A stretch of DNA of 23,480 nt, taken from NCBI GenBank assembly GCA_964397015.1, contig CAYNHL010000052.1, positions 1 to 23,480 on the forward strand, given 5' to 3'. The notes beneath the pieces are model-generated. The model did not search any database and was not told the origin of the DNA. It worked only from the letters and a program-made list of their open reading frames with translations. This document shows, piece by piece, positions 16,261-22,239 of this stretch; within the stretch, counting starts at the first letter, position 1, and the number at the start of each line of letters is the position of its first letter. The translations under genes were made by a program, and so were the position numbers. Source of the stretch: MADRE2 sp964397015 (GTDB lineage: Bacteria > Desulfobacterota > Desulfobacteria > Desulfobacterales > Desulfobacteraceae).

Positions 16261-17218
16261 GGTTAACACCCTTTCCCAAAGCTTTTGGTCTAATATTGTC
16301 AATCAGCGGGTTCACAAGATTGATCAGCAGGATGGCCAGGATCGTGCCGTCTGCATAAACGCCGATATTACGCATCAGGATGATCATCATGCCTCCGAGA
16401 AACCCGAATATCAGCATGGGGATAGTATTGACCGGCGAGGAGGGATGGTGCGTTGCCAGGAAAAAGGCCCCCAGCAGAGTGTAGCCTGAAACCAGGTGGA
16501 ACAGGGCCGGCGCATATTTATCAGGACTGGCCATGTGAAAAAGGAAAGCCGTTATCAGAATGCCGGCAATGAAAGAGACAGTGATTTCCCAGCGGATATA
16601 GCCCCTGAGTATCAGGTAGACTCCTCCGATAATCAGACCTAAGCCGAAGGTGGACCCGATAGAGCCGGCCTGGCGGCCCAGGAGAAGATCGCCGATCGAG
16701 TAAAAGTCTGCGGCACCGGCGCCCTGGAATTTGATTGCAGCAAGGGGGGTCAGCGCCGGAAAGTCAAACCGGTAATTGACCAGGGCTGCATCTAAATCAA
16801 AAAATGCACTCCAGGACAGGGTCAGGATTGCCATGCTCAGAAGGGCCGGGTTGAAAGGGCTTGTTCCTGCACCACCGAAAATCATCTTGCCGATGATCAC
16901 GGCAACAAAGGTGCCTGTGACTATCACCCACCAGGGGGTGGTGACCGGCAGCATCATGCCGAACAAAAGACCTATTACCGCAGTCTCCATGTCGCCGATT
17001 GTAAGGGGTGTCCTCGATACCTTGTTCATTAAAACTTCCCAAAGCATGGCACTGCCGATGGATAAAGCAAGGACGGCGAATGCCGGGGCACCGAATTGAA
17101 TAATGCCGAAAATGGCGGCGGGCAGGGCGGCGATCAGTATGTTCAGGTTCATTTTAAAAAGACTGTCCCCGTCATGCCAGAATGGGGCATGGGATATGGT
17201 TAATCTGTGATCAGTCAT
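16253..17218 (-). CDS. rnfD: Rnf complex subunit D (membrane flavoprotein)
   Basis: A 321-aa polytopic membrane protein of the RnfD/NqrB family. 'HAPFWHDGDSL' opens the protein, and 'GGAGTSPFNPALLSMAIL' and 'ATHHPSSPVNTIPM' are typical. The covalent-FMN Thr usually sits in an SGAT-P-L-A context. Here the aligned segment is 'FPALTPLAAIK', so the Thr (about residue 155) is kept but the preceding Ser-Gly-Ala is not, and flavinylation should be verified. The start at 17218 has GGAG eight bases upstream; a longer in-frame reading from 17332 overlaps rnfC and is rejected. Confidence 0.93.
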   Translation of the reverse strand: MTDHRLTISHAPFWHDGDSLFKMNLNILIAALPAAIFGIIQFGAPAFAVLALSIGSAMLWEVLMNKVSRTPLTIGDMETAVIGLLFGMMLPVTTPWWVIVTGTFVAVIIGKMIFGGAGTSPFNPALLSMAILTLSWSAFFDLDAALVNYRFDFPALTPLAAIKFQGAGAADFYSIGDLLLGRQAGSIGSTFGLGLIIGGVYLILRGYIRWEITVSFIAGILITAFLFHMASPDKYAPALFHLVSGYTLLGAFFLATHHPSSPVNTIPMLIFGFLGGMMIILMRNIGVYADGTILAILLINLVNPLIDNIRPKALGKGVNHA

Positions 17219-17232
17219 CTGCAGTCTCCATT

Positions 17233-18504
17233 TTATGTGTCTGCGCGTTGAATTGACAGTTCGTGTTTGCCCAGGCGGATATACTGGAACAGTGGAATCC
17301 TTGCAGTGCACACATAGGCGCATAACCCGCATTCAATGCATGATTCCAGGTTGAACCCGTCTGCTGCCGCCTCGTACTGGTCAGCTGCAAGATACCGGAT
17401 CAGAAGGTTGACCGGAATGCGGGCCGGACAGATCCGGACACAACTGCCGCAGTTGACACAGGCGGTATCCGACACTACGGGAATATCCGAACTGTCCTGC
17501 ACCATGACTGCATCCATGTCCGGCATGACGGGATACCTGGTGCTGTATATCGCCGTGCCCCTCATCGGGCCGCCGGCTATGACCCGGTCCATGTCGTTGA
17601 TCTGGATGTCTGCATGGCTTAAAATATGCTGCAGCGGAGTTCCGATAGTGGCCACAACCCTTTGCGCAGTCCCGGTTTTGTCAATTACAGTCACGAGTTT
17701 TTCGAAAACAGGTTCTTTTTGATCGTATGTTTTTGACAACGAGATGACCGCTTCGGCACTGATAAAACAGATTCCCTGTTCTTCAGGAGTTTTCCCGGGA
17801 ACGGGCGTGGCCTTCAGGTGACGCTCCATGATCATTTCCGGCAGTGCATCAGGAAAGGTGTTTGAAACCGGAAAGGTTTGAAACCGGTCCACCGTGTTCT
17901 GGAGGTTCAGCGCCTGTGGCATGGCAATGCATATCTTGGGAATATTGAGCATGGTCTTGAGAATCTGCAGGCCTTCCTTGAGATGGGCCATTTCGGTACG
18001 GGTCAGGTACTGCCTGGTGGTGGACAAAAGGTCCTGGTCTGCACAGTTGACCACCAGTGTATTGATTTTTACATTCGGATCCGCCAGTGTTTTCAGGGGT
18101 GGAGCACCGGGAAGGTTTCTTAAAAAGCTGTCGGCTGAGCGGATATCCGGTGAAATGGTGTGCTTGGTAAAATCATCGTTGGTCCGCTTTTCCGAGTCAG
18201 TCTTTATAACGATCCGGGTGATATTTTTCCCGAAATCACCGGCAAACATATCGATTTTTTCAATGGTACCGGATGCCGGGGCGACAGCGTACTCGGTGCT
18301 GGAATCATACAGCCTGATCCGGTCGAATTTTTCAATCCGGCCGCCTGTTTGAACCAGGGTATCTTTTGTCGTCCTGAGTGCTTCACCGATCAGCAGCACC
18401 AGATGGTCCGGCACGGGAATGATGTCTGGTTTCCCGGGGTCCGGTTCCAGAGATTCATATGAAAACCCGGGTTTGGCCAATGCAAAAAAAGATCGTTTTA
18501 TCAT
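17233..18504 (-). CDS. rnfC: Rnf complex subunit C, divergent: FMN/NADH-site motifs missing
   Basis: A 423-aa peripheral subunit with the RnfC layout: N-terminal barrel/biotinyl-like segment ('HLVLLIGEALRTTKDTLVQTGGRI', 'APASGTIEKI'), central domain, SLBB-like part ('ATIGTPLQHIL', 'VIAGGPMRGTAIY'), and two [4Fe-4S] motifs (C349, C352, C355, C359; C389, C392, C395, C399). In NADH-oxidising RnfC the central domain has a G-x-GGAGFPT loop and an N-G-A-E-C-E-P loop binding FMN and NADH. Here these places read 'FLRNLPGAPPLKTL' (127-140) and 'VVNCADQDLL' (151-160). It probably still sits on RnfD and carries electrons, but NADH use is doubtful. AAGGA precedes the ATG; the cytochrome gene is 83 bp upstream. 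Confidence 0.9.
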   Translation of the reverse strand: MIKRSFFALAKPGFSYESLEPDPGKPDIIPVPDHLVLLIGEALRTTKDTLVQTGGRIEKFDRIRLYDSSTEYAVAPASGTIEKIDMFAGDFGKNITRIVIKTDSEKRTNDDFTKHTISPDIRSADSFLRNLPGAPPLKTLADPNVKINTLVVNCADQDLLSTTRQYLTRTEMAHLKEGLQILKTMLNIPKICIAMPQALNLQNTVDRFQTFPVSNTFPDALPEMIMERHLKATPVPGKTPEEQGICFISAEAVISLSKTYDQKEPVFEKLVTVIDKTGTAQRVVATIGTPLQHILSHADIQINDMDRVIAGGPMRGTAIYSTRYPVMPDMDAVMVQDSSDIPVVSDTACVNCGSCVRICPARIPVNLLIRYLAADQYEAAADGFNLESCIECGLCAYVCTARIPLFQYIRLGKHELSIQRADT

Positions 18505-18587
18505 AATATATCCTTATCTTGGCAAAGATCCTGCATTATGCACAACATTTTTTATGTACAAAATATATAAACAGCTCCATGTCAGCC

Positions 18588-18950
18588 TTACAATGCATGG
18601 CATTCACTGCATTCTATGGGCCCGCCACCGCTGTCATGGCAGTCGATGCACTGGATATGAAATGCATCCATCCGGGACGGCATGTATTCATCACCCGTGG
18701 ATTCATGGCAGTCACTGCAATTATAGGTTTCGTCGTAATCAATGTTGTGGTGGCAGTCCAGACAGTCATAACCATAATCCATGACATGTCCTTCATGTGT
18801 GAACAGGACTTTGCCTCCTTTGTTCTGGAACATGAGTCGAACCGGTTCGTCAGGGGATGGTGGTGAAAAGGAAGCATAGCAGACGATTCCAGTGATCAGC
18901 ATAATGATCATCAGCAGGAGGGCTGCCTTCAGGTCTCGTTGTGATGTCAT
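18588..18950 (-). CDS. Membrane-anchored tetrahaem c-type cytochrome of the Rnf operon
   Basis: A 120-aa protein with an N-terminal hydrophobic anchor or signal (about 8-27) and four CxxCH haem sites: C63-H67, C78-H82, C101-H105 and C114-H118. Exactly four further His (H52, H55, H68, H98) are available, enough for bis-His ligation of every haem as in cytochrome c3/c7-type proteins. It should face the periplasm. As first gene before rnfC it parallels the multihaem cytochromes linked to Rnf in sulfate reducers and Methanosarcina, and probably exchanges electrons with the complex. The ATG at 18950 is chosen because the anchor starts there; the ribosome site (AGAGAG) is weak. It does not match a strict lipobox. 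Confidence 0.88.
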   Translation of the reverse strand: MTSQRDLKAALLLMIIMLITGIVCYASFSPPSPDEPVRLMFQNKGGKVLFTHEGHVMDYGYDCLDCHHNIDYDETYNCSDCHESTGDEYMPSRMDAFHIQCIDCHDSGGGPIECSECHAL

Positions 18951-18970
18951 AATTGTTCTCTCTTGATTAG

Positions 18971-18984
18971 GGTTAAAATTAACC
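18971..18984. promoter_or_regulatory. Short inverted repeat in the cytochrome/rnf leader
   Basis: GGTTAA and TTAACC are separated by two bases, between the predicted transcription start (about 19004) and the cytochrome start codon. The position, downstream of the promoter, would suit a repressor operator or a weak leader hairpin. No regulator can be named. Confidence 0.3.
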
Positions 18985-19010
18985 AGCGACACACCCACAA
19001 CTAGGCTGCG

Positions 19011-19039
19011 GTTATATTATATTATAGCGGTATGTTCAA
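19011..19039 (-). promoter_or_regulatory. Sigma70-type promoter of the cytochrome-rnfCDGEA operon
   Basis: On the minus strand TTGAAC (complement of 19034-19039) and TATAAC (complement of 19011-19016) have a 17-base spacer, in the 105-bp gap after the rseC-like gene. The -10 matches 5 of 6 consensus bases and the -35 matches 4 of 6. Predicted start near 19004, giving a leader of about 54 bases. Confidence 0.55.
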
Positions 19040-19055
19040 GGGAAAAATTGGTTTG

Positions 19056-19514
19056 TTAACGATGGCAGGTGTTTGCAGCCACTACAGCCTGTTTGCGGAC
19101 AAGAAAAGGCCGGTACCGGTGCTGCATGGAAATGGAGTTATTTTTTTTATGGAGGATGAAAAATGTGACAATGAATAAACCAAAGCCCAGAAAAGCGGCT
19201 GCGGCGGATGGGTTGACGTCCAGAAAAGGCGCAAGGGCGTTGCCTGCAAAAGCCCCTGCAAGCAGCATCAGCACAGGGCATACGTACAGCAGGAATGTCA
19301 GGAAAAGAAGAGATCTGGTTTCAATTCCCACTATTACATGATCACCGGTCCTGACACCTATGGTGTTGTCTACCTGGAAATGCATTTCCCTGTGCCGGGA
19401 TGCGGTGTCACATGATCCCCGGGCTTCACATACTTTACAGGCACTGCTGCGCGTTGTTTTTATCCAGGCGGTTGTTTCCTGTGTTTTCGTGACAATGCCG
19501 GGTTCGGTGATCAT
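19056..19514 (-). CDS. rseC: RseC/MucC-like protein (SoxR-reducing system/Rnf-associated)
   Basis: A 152-aa protein: a soluble N-terminus with a Cys motif (C26, C29, C35 in 'SACKVCEARGSCD'), then two hydrophobic helices (about 69-90 and 104-122) and a basic tail. The layout matches the RseC/MucC family, often genetically linked to rnf/rsx genes, in which the cysteines may bind an Fe-S cluster. Its place directly upstream of the Rnf operon on the same strand supports the call. A promoter in the 105-bp gap lets the rnf genes be transcribed separately. It ends with Cys-His-Arg, which is of unknown meaning. Confidence 0.8.
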   Translation of the reverse strand: MITEPGIVTKTQETTAWIKTTRSSACKVCEARGSCDTASRHREMHFQVDNTIGVRTGDHVIVGIETRSLLFLTFLLYVCPVLMLLAGAFAGNALAPFLDVNPSAAAAFLGFGLFIVTFFILHKKNNSISMQHRYRPFLVRKQAVVAANTCHR

Positions 19515-19543
19515 GGCGTGGATTCCGGATTCATGGGTGGATG

Positions 19544-19852
19544 TCAGGCGTAGATGCTGATGTCCAAGGAGCGCTTTTTCATCTGGTATTCCTGTTCAAG
19601 CTCCTGCTTTTCCTGCTGGTATTCTCTCCGCAGCTTTTTTTCTTCCGCAGCGCGTTCCTGTTCAAGTGCCTGTTTTTTCCTGTCATATTCATGTTCGAGT
19701 GATCGTGTTTTCTGAGCGGTCTTTTCAGTTTTATCGACCTGTTCCACTTGTTGTCTGTCGGCCTGCGAAGACTGGTCGGGCGCCGCAACCCGGGTGAAGG
19801 AAAACAGATCCTTGTATCCTGAATAACCTGTTATGGCGGATCTGATCATCAT
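19544..19852 (-). CDS. Small coiled-coil protein, unknown function
   Basis: A 102-aa protein. Residues ~1-25 are mixed; ~37-95 form one long Glu/Lys/Gln-rich helix with near-repeats such as 'KKQALEQE', 'EKQELEQEY' and 'LRREYQQE', which predicts a coiled coil. No signal peptide or membrane helix is seen. An AAGGAAGGA site precedes ATG-ATG (19852/19849). It sits 29 bp after the Gln-rich small gene and 29 bp before rseC on the same strand, so the three are probably one transcript. I do not recognise the family. Confidence 0.7.
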   Translation of the reverse strand: MMIRSAITGYSGYKDLFSFTRVAAPDQSSQADRQQVEQVDKTEKTAQKTRSLEHEYDRKKQALEQERAAEEKKLRREYQQEKQELEQEYQMKKRSLDISIYA

Positions 19853-19881
19853 TTGTCCTTCCTTTCTACGGCCCTGTCATT

Positions 19882-20178
19882 TCAGGCAACGATATTGACC
19901 AGTCTGCCGCCGCCGGGTTCCCGGTTTTGTGTCTGGCCGGTGTCTTGATTGCCGCCCTGCTGCTGGGTTTCCTGATCACTGGCTGCGGCAAGCTGCTGCC
20001 TTCCCTGTTCGGAAATATCCACGTTGAACGCGTTTTTGACCATATCGGCCGTTTCCCGGGTCACATCGGTTCTGGCAGCGGCCTGGTTGGTTTCGTTGAT
20101 CAGAGCATCCCGCTGCGCCTGGCTGGACTGGTTGGAATTTAAATATGCATTTGCGTTTTGAATGGTGTTGATGTCCAT
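19882..20178 (-). CDS. Small Gln/Asn-rich protein, unknown function
   Basis: A 98-aa hydrophilic protein with an N-terminal 'MDINTIQNANAYLNS', a helical middle ('RDALINETNQAAARTDVTRE'), the segment 'NAFNVDISEQGRQQL', and a Gln/Gly-rich probably disordered tail. Segments of the form V-x-I-S-x-x-(A/G)-R occur in several small flagellar or regulatory proteins, which is only a weak hint. AGGAGG lies seven bases before the ATG, and a near-consensus promoter lies upstream, so it is very likely expressed. It is the first gene of the short operon leading to rseC. No signal peptide is present. Confidence 0.7.
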   Translation of the reverse strand: MDINTIQNANAYLNSNQSSQAQRDALINETNQAAARTDVTRETADMVKNAFNVDISEQGRQQLAAASDQETQQQGGNQDTGQTQNREPGGGRLVNIVA

Positions 20179-20219
20179 GATGCATCCCTCCTGTTGAAAT
20201 GTGCTGCTTTATACCTTAC

Positions 20220-20248
20220 ATAATAAACCCATAACAGGTTGATGTCAA
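20220..20248 (-). promoter_or_regulatory. Near-consensus sigma70 promoter for the small-protein/rseC operon
   Basis: On the minus strand TTGACA (complement of 20243-20248) and TATTAT (complement of 20220-20225) are 17 bases apart. The -35 is perfect and the -10 matches 5 of 6 bases. Predicted start near 20213, about 35 bases ahead of the ATG at 20178. Confidence 0.7.
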
Positions 20249-20276
20249 TTTTTTCTTTTATCTGATTGCTTTTTGC

Positions 20277-20305
20277 TTGACAAGGCGGCTAATTTTAAGT
20301 ATACC
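20277..20305 (+). promoter_or_regulatory. Promoter of tRNA-Asn
   Basis: TTGACA (20277-20282) and TATACC (20300-20305) with a 17-base spacer end 23 bases before the mature tRNA 5' end, as expected for a stable-RNA promoter. The -10 matches 4 of 6 consensus bases. Confidence 0.6.
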
Positions 20306-20328
20306 GTCCAAGTCAATTCAATGACTGC

Positions 20329-20404
20329 TCCCCAGTAGCTCAGTTGGCAGAGCAATTGGCTGTTAACCAATGGGTCCGCGGTTCAAGTCCGTGCTGGGGA
20401 GCCA
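20329..20404 (+). tRNA. tRNA-Asn (anticodon GTT)
   Basis: A complete 76-base cloverleaf with encoded CCA (20402-20404). The acceptor arms TCCCCAG (20329-20335) and CTGGGGA (20394-20400) pair fully. The anticodon stem ATTGG/CCAAT encloses the loop CTGTTAA with anticodon GTT (20362-20364). The T arm has TTCAAGT. It has its own promoter and terminator and borders the insertion-sequence region. Confidence 0.97.
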
Positions 20405-20418
20405 ACCCAATTAATCAG

Positions 20419-20450
20419 ATCCCGGGAATTCACGTTCCCGGGATTTTTTT
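20419..20450 (+). terminator. Rho-independent terminator of tRNA-Asn
   Basis: Perfect 10-bp arms ATCCCGGGAA (20419-20428) and TTCCCGGGAT (20435-20444) enclose a 6-base loop and run into seven T (20444-20450). The next 65 bases up to the insertion-sequence end show nothing recognisable. Confidence 0.92.
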
Positions 20451-20564
20451 ATTGTTGTTCCAGAGCTTGTTTCAAATCCACGGCACTTTTCTCTTTTAGT
20501 GTCATGTATCAGTCTTGAACGTGTATTTAATAGAATTGCGGCTATTGCCCGTCGTATTGAAATC

Positions 20565-20606
20565 GGTTCAAAATGTATCAATAGAAAAATAATACCCTTT
20601 TGAACC
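20565..20606. repeat. Inverted repeat in the 3' non-coding end of the IS4-like element
   Basis: Perfect 9-bp arms GGTTCAAAA (20565-20573) and TTTTGAACC (20598-20606) with a 24-base loop lie between the transposase stop and the putative terminal repeat. It may end transcription or block transcripts entering from the tRNA side. There is no T-run like that of a classical terminator. Confidence 0.4.
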
Positions 20607-20656
20607 TGCAGTGTTTATTGGATCAATCTCGCCTGTACCATGCTATTGATTATTAC

Positions 20657-22108
20657 TCAAGTTTCGCACCCTTGAAATGGTGTAAATCCATTTAGGGCCA
20701 GCTCTAAAGCGTCAATATAGCTCTGAAACTCTTCTTGGATATCGAAAAGGTCGAAGATCTTTGAAAAACTGACACAGAAAAGGCCACGGAAAAACTCCCA
20801 CATTCTTGCTGAGTAACTTTTTATAGCTGCGTCATCCGCCAAGCCTTCAAAAAGTCCACCCATGGTTGCATAGTTCTCGGCCACATTAAGGTAGTTCAGG
20901 ACGTTATATCTCAAAAAGCTTAGCGAGGATGCATTCACCTGCCCGTTGAAATCATTCGATTGGTCTTTGCCAAGGCCGAGCATTTGTTTGCATTCCTTGA
21001 AACACACTTCAATCGGCCATCTTTGGATATACTTCTTGATAATCGAAGATGAATGTAGGCTGGTATCTGTGCAAAGGAATGCCACCCAAGAGGGTTCCTT
21101 TTTCTTTTTCCTGCCGTTTGCCGGCTCTAACTCTGGCTCTTGATAGCCTTTGGAAAAGACAATAGCCACAGGTTCGTCAGAGTCTGGTAATGTGACCTTA
21201 ACCCTTTTCAACAACAAGCCTGTTCGGGTATCTTTTTTGAAACCATCACGAATTTTTTGATAGAGTCCGGACAAACGATATTTTCGACCATTATACCAAT
21301 AATGAACATTGCTGTCTTTGAGCCGACAGACAACATGGATCTTCCGATGAATGTTTCGAATTGATTGGATGAACCAGGGCCAGGAATACCAACTGTCAAA
21401 TAAAACATAGCCTGGGAGGATGCCCGTATTGACTACTCTCTGTATCATGGACAAGGCCAACTCCAGTTTGGTACAATGCTTTGCTTCATAACTGCGGAGA
21501 CCACTGCTGCTTCTTGGATCTCCGATTTTTTCAGGGGTTTTGGCATGCCGCTTGTTACTGAAAAAATAGGCATGGTCAAGGGTGTAAAATGCATTGCCTG
21601 TGAAAAGTCCCAGGGCAACAACACAAAACCCAAGTACCGATCTGCCAAGATTATGGTCATGGACATAGGTGACATTTTCGATTTTTCTGCCTGCTTTTTT
21701 GAGGATCGTGTCATCAATGACAAAACACAGATCTTTTTGAGGAAGGCCATGAAGATCGAGCCTGTCAAAGATTTCATGGTTAATGCCTTTCATAAATGTT
21801 CGCCACCGGTAACTGGTATTCTGCTTGAACCGATAATAGGTGTCCTTTCTACATCTCGACCACTGTTGCCACTGTTTTCGGCAGAAAGAATTGACGGTCT
21901 TGAGTTGCAGTAAGGGCAACATAAACAGTATAAACAGGAGATGCGCAGCGTGATACCCCTCTTGCTTTTTAATGTTTGCCCGGCAGAGCCAGGTTTTAAA
22001 CTTCAGAGATTGGAAAACGCTATCGATTTTCGAATCATAAACATTCTGGCCATTTTTCAGGTAAAACTCGATTTCTCCTTTAAAATTTTGACAATTTCTG
22101 GTATGCAT
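20657..22108 (-). CDS. IS4-family DDE transposase
   Basis: A 483-aa, apparently intact transposase. The catalytic acids are in 'CFVIDDTILKK' (D132/D133), 'VLFDSWYS' (D238) and 'YIQRWPIEVCFKECK', which is an exact IS4 signature Y-(2)-R-(3)-E-(6)-K (Y360, R363, E367, K374). A basic low-complexity loop ('NGRKKKKEPS', about 331-340) sits in the insertion between the second Asp and the Glu. The ATG at 22108 is preceded by AAAGGAG with a long 10-base spacing, and this ribosome site is one arm of an inverted repeat. No frameshift is seen, so the element may still be active. Confidence 0.92.
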   Translation of the reverse strand: MHTRNCQNFKGEIEFYLKNGQNVYDSKIDSVFQSLKFKTWLCRANIKKQEGYHAAHLLFILFMLPLLQLKTVNSFCRKQWQQWSRCRKDTYYRFKQNTSYRWRTFMKGINHEIFDRLDLHGLPQKDLCFVIDDTILKKAGRKIENVTYVHDHNLGRSVLGFCVVALGLFTGNAFYTLDHAYFFSNKRHAKTPEKIGDPRSSSGLRSYEAKHCTKLELALSMIQRVVNTGILPGYVLFDSWYSWPWFIQSIRNIHRKIHVVCRLKDSNVHYWYNGRKYRLSGLYQKIRDGFKKDTRTGLLLKRVKVTLPDSDEPVAIVFSKGYQEPELEPANGRKKKKEPSWVAFLCTDTSLHSSSIIKKYIQRWPIEVCFKECKQMLGLGKDQSNDFNGQVNASSLSFLRYNVLNYLNVAENYATMGGLFEGLADDAAIKSYSARMWEFFRGLFCVSFSKIFDLFDIQEEFQSYIDALELALNGFTPFQGCET

Positions 22109-22113
22109 ATTTT

Positions 22114-22179
22114 AAGGACTCCTTTGCGTGGTTTATGTTTGAATTCAGCAGCTTATATATACCACAATTCGGAGTCCTT
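22114..22179 (-). promoter_or_regulatory. Possible ribosome-site-sequestering hairpin before the IS4 transposase
   Basis: AAGGACTCC (22114-22122) and GGAGTCCTT (22171-22179) are a perfect 9-bp inverted repeat 48 bases apart. In the transposase mRNA sense, the downstream arm contains the GGAG ribosome site. A candidate promoter between and over the arms (-35 TAGAAA at 22184-22179, -10 TATATA at 22161-22156) would start RNA near 22149, without the upstream arm. Transcripts from outside would carry both arms and mask the site. Confidence 0.5.
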
Positions 22180-22239
22180 TTCTATAAAAAGTAGTAAAAT
22201 TTTCGTACACGTTCACGGGGGTCATTGAGTAATTACTGA

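Larger units (their letters stand above)
20516..22215 (-). mobile_element. IS4-family insertion sequence (ends approximate)
   Basis: The element contains one intact transposase gene. A perfect 10-bp inverted match, TGAACGTGTA (20516-20525) and TACACGTTCA (22206-22215), flanks it and gives a length near 1.7 kb, reasonable for IS4 elements. The ends may extend outward by about 6 bases with mismatches. No convincing target-site duplication is visible. A second inverted 9-mer (ATTACTCAA, 20652-20660; TTGAGTAAT, 22226-22234) is a weaker alternative because it would cut into the transposase stop codon. The element lies between tRNA-Asn and the 3' end of an IS66 transposase gene. Confidence 0.55.

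Noticed and set aside
16261..16302. Longer RnfG N-terminus starting at 16302
   Set aside because: It needs a TTG start and a 50-bp overlap with rnfD; the ATG at 16260 has a ribosome site and places the membrane anchor correctly.
20501..22225. GTCAT direct repeat (20501-20505 and 22221-22225) as a target-site duplication of the IS4-like element
   Set aside because: Only 5 bp, and placed asymmetrically (10 versus 5 bases outside the inverted 10-mer), so chance is likely.
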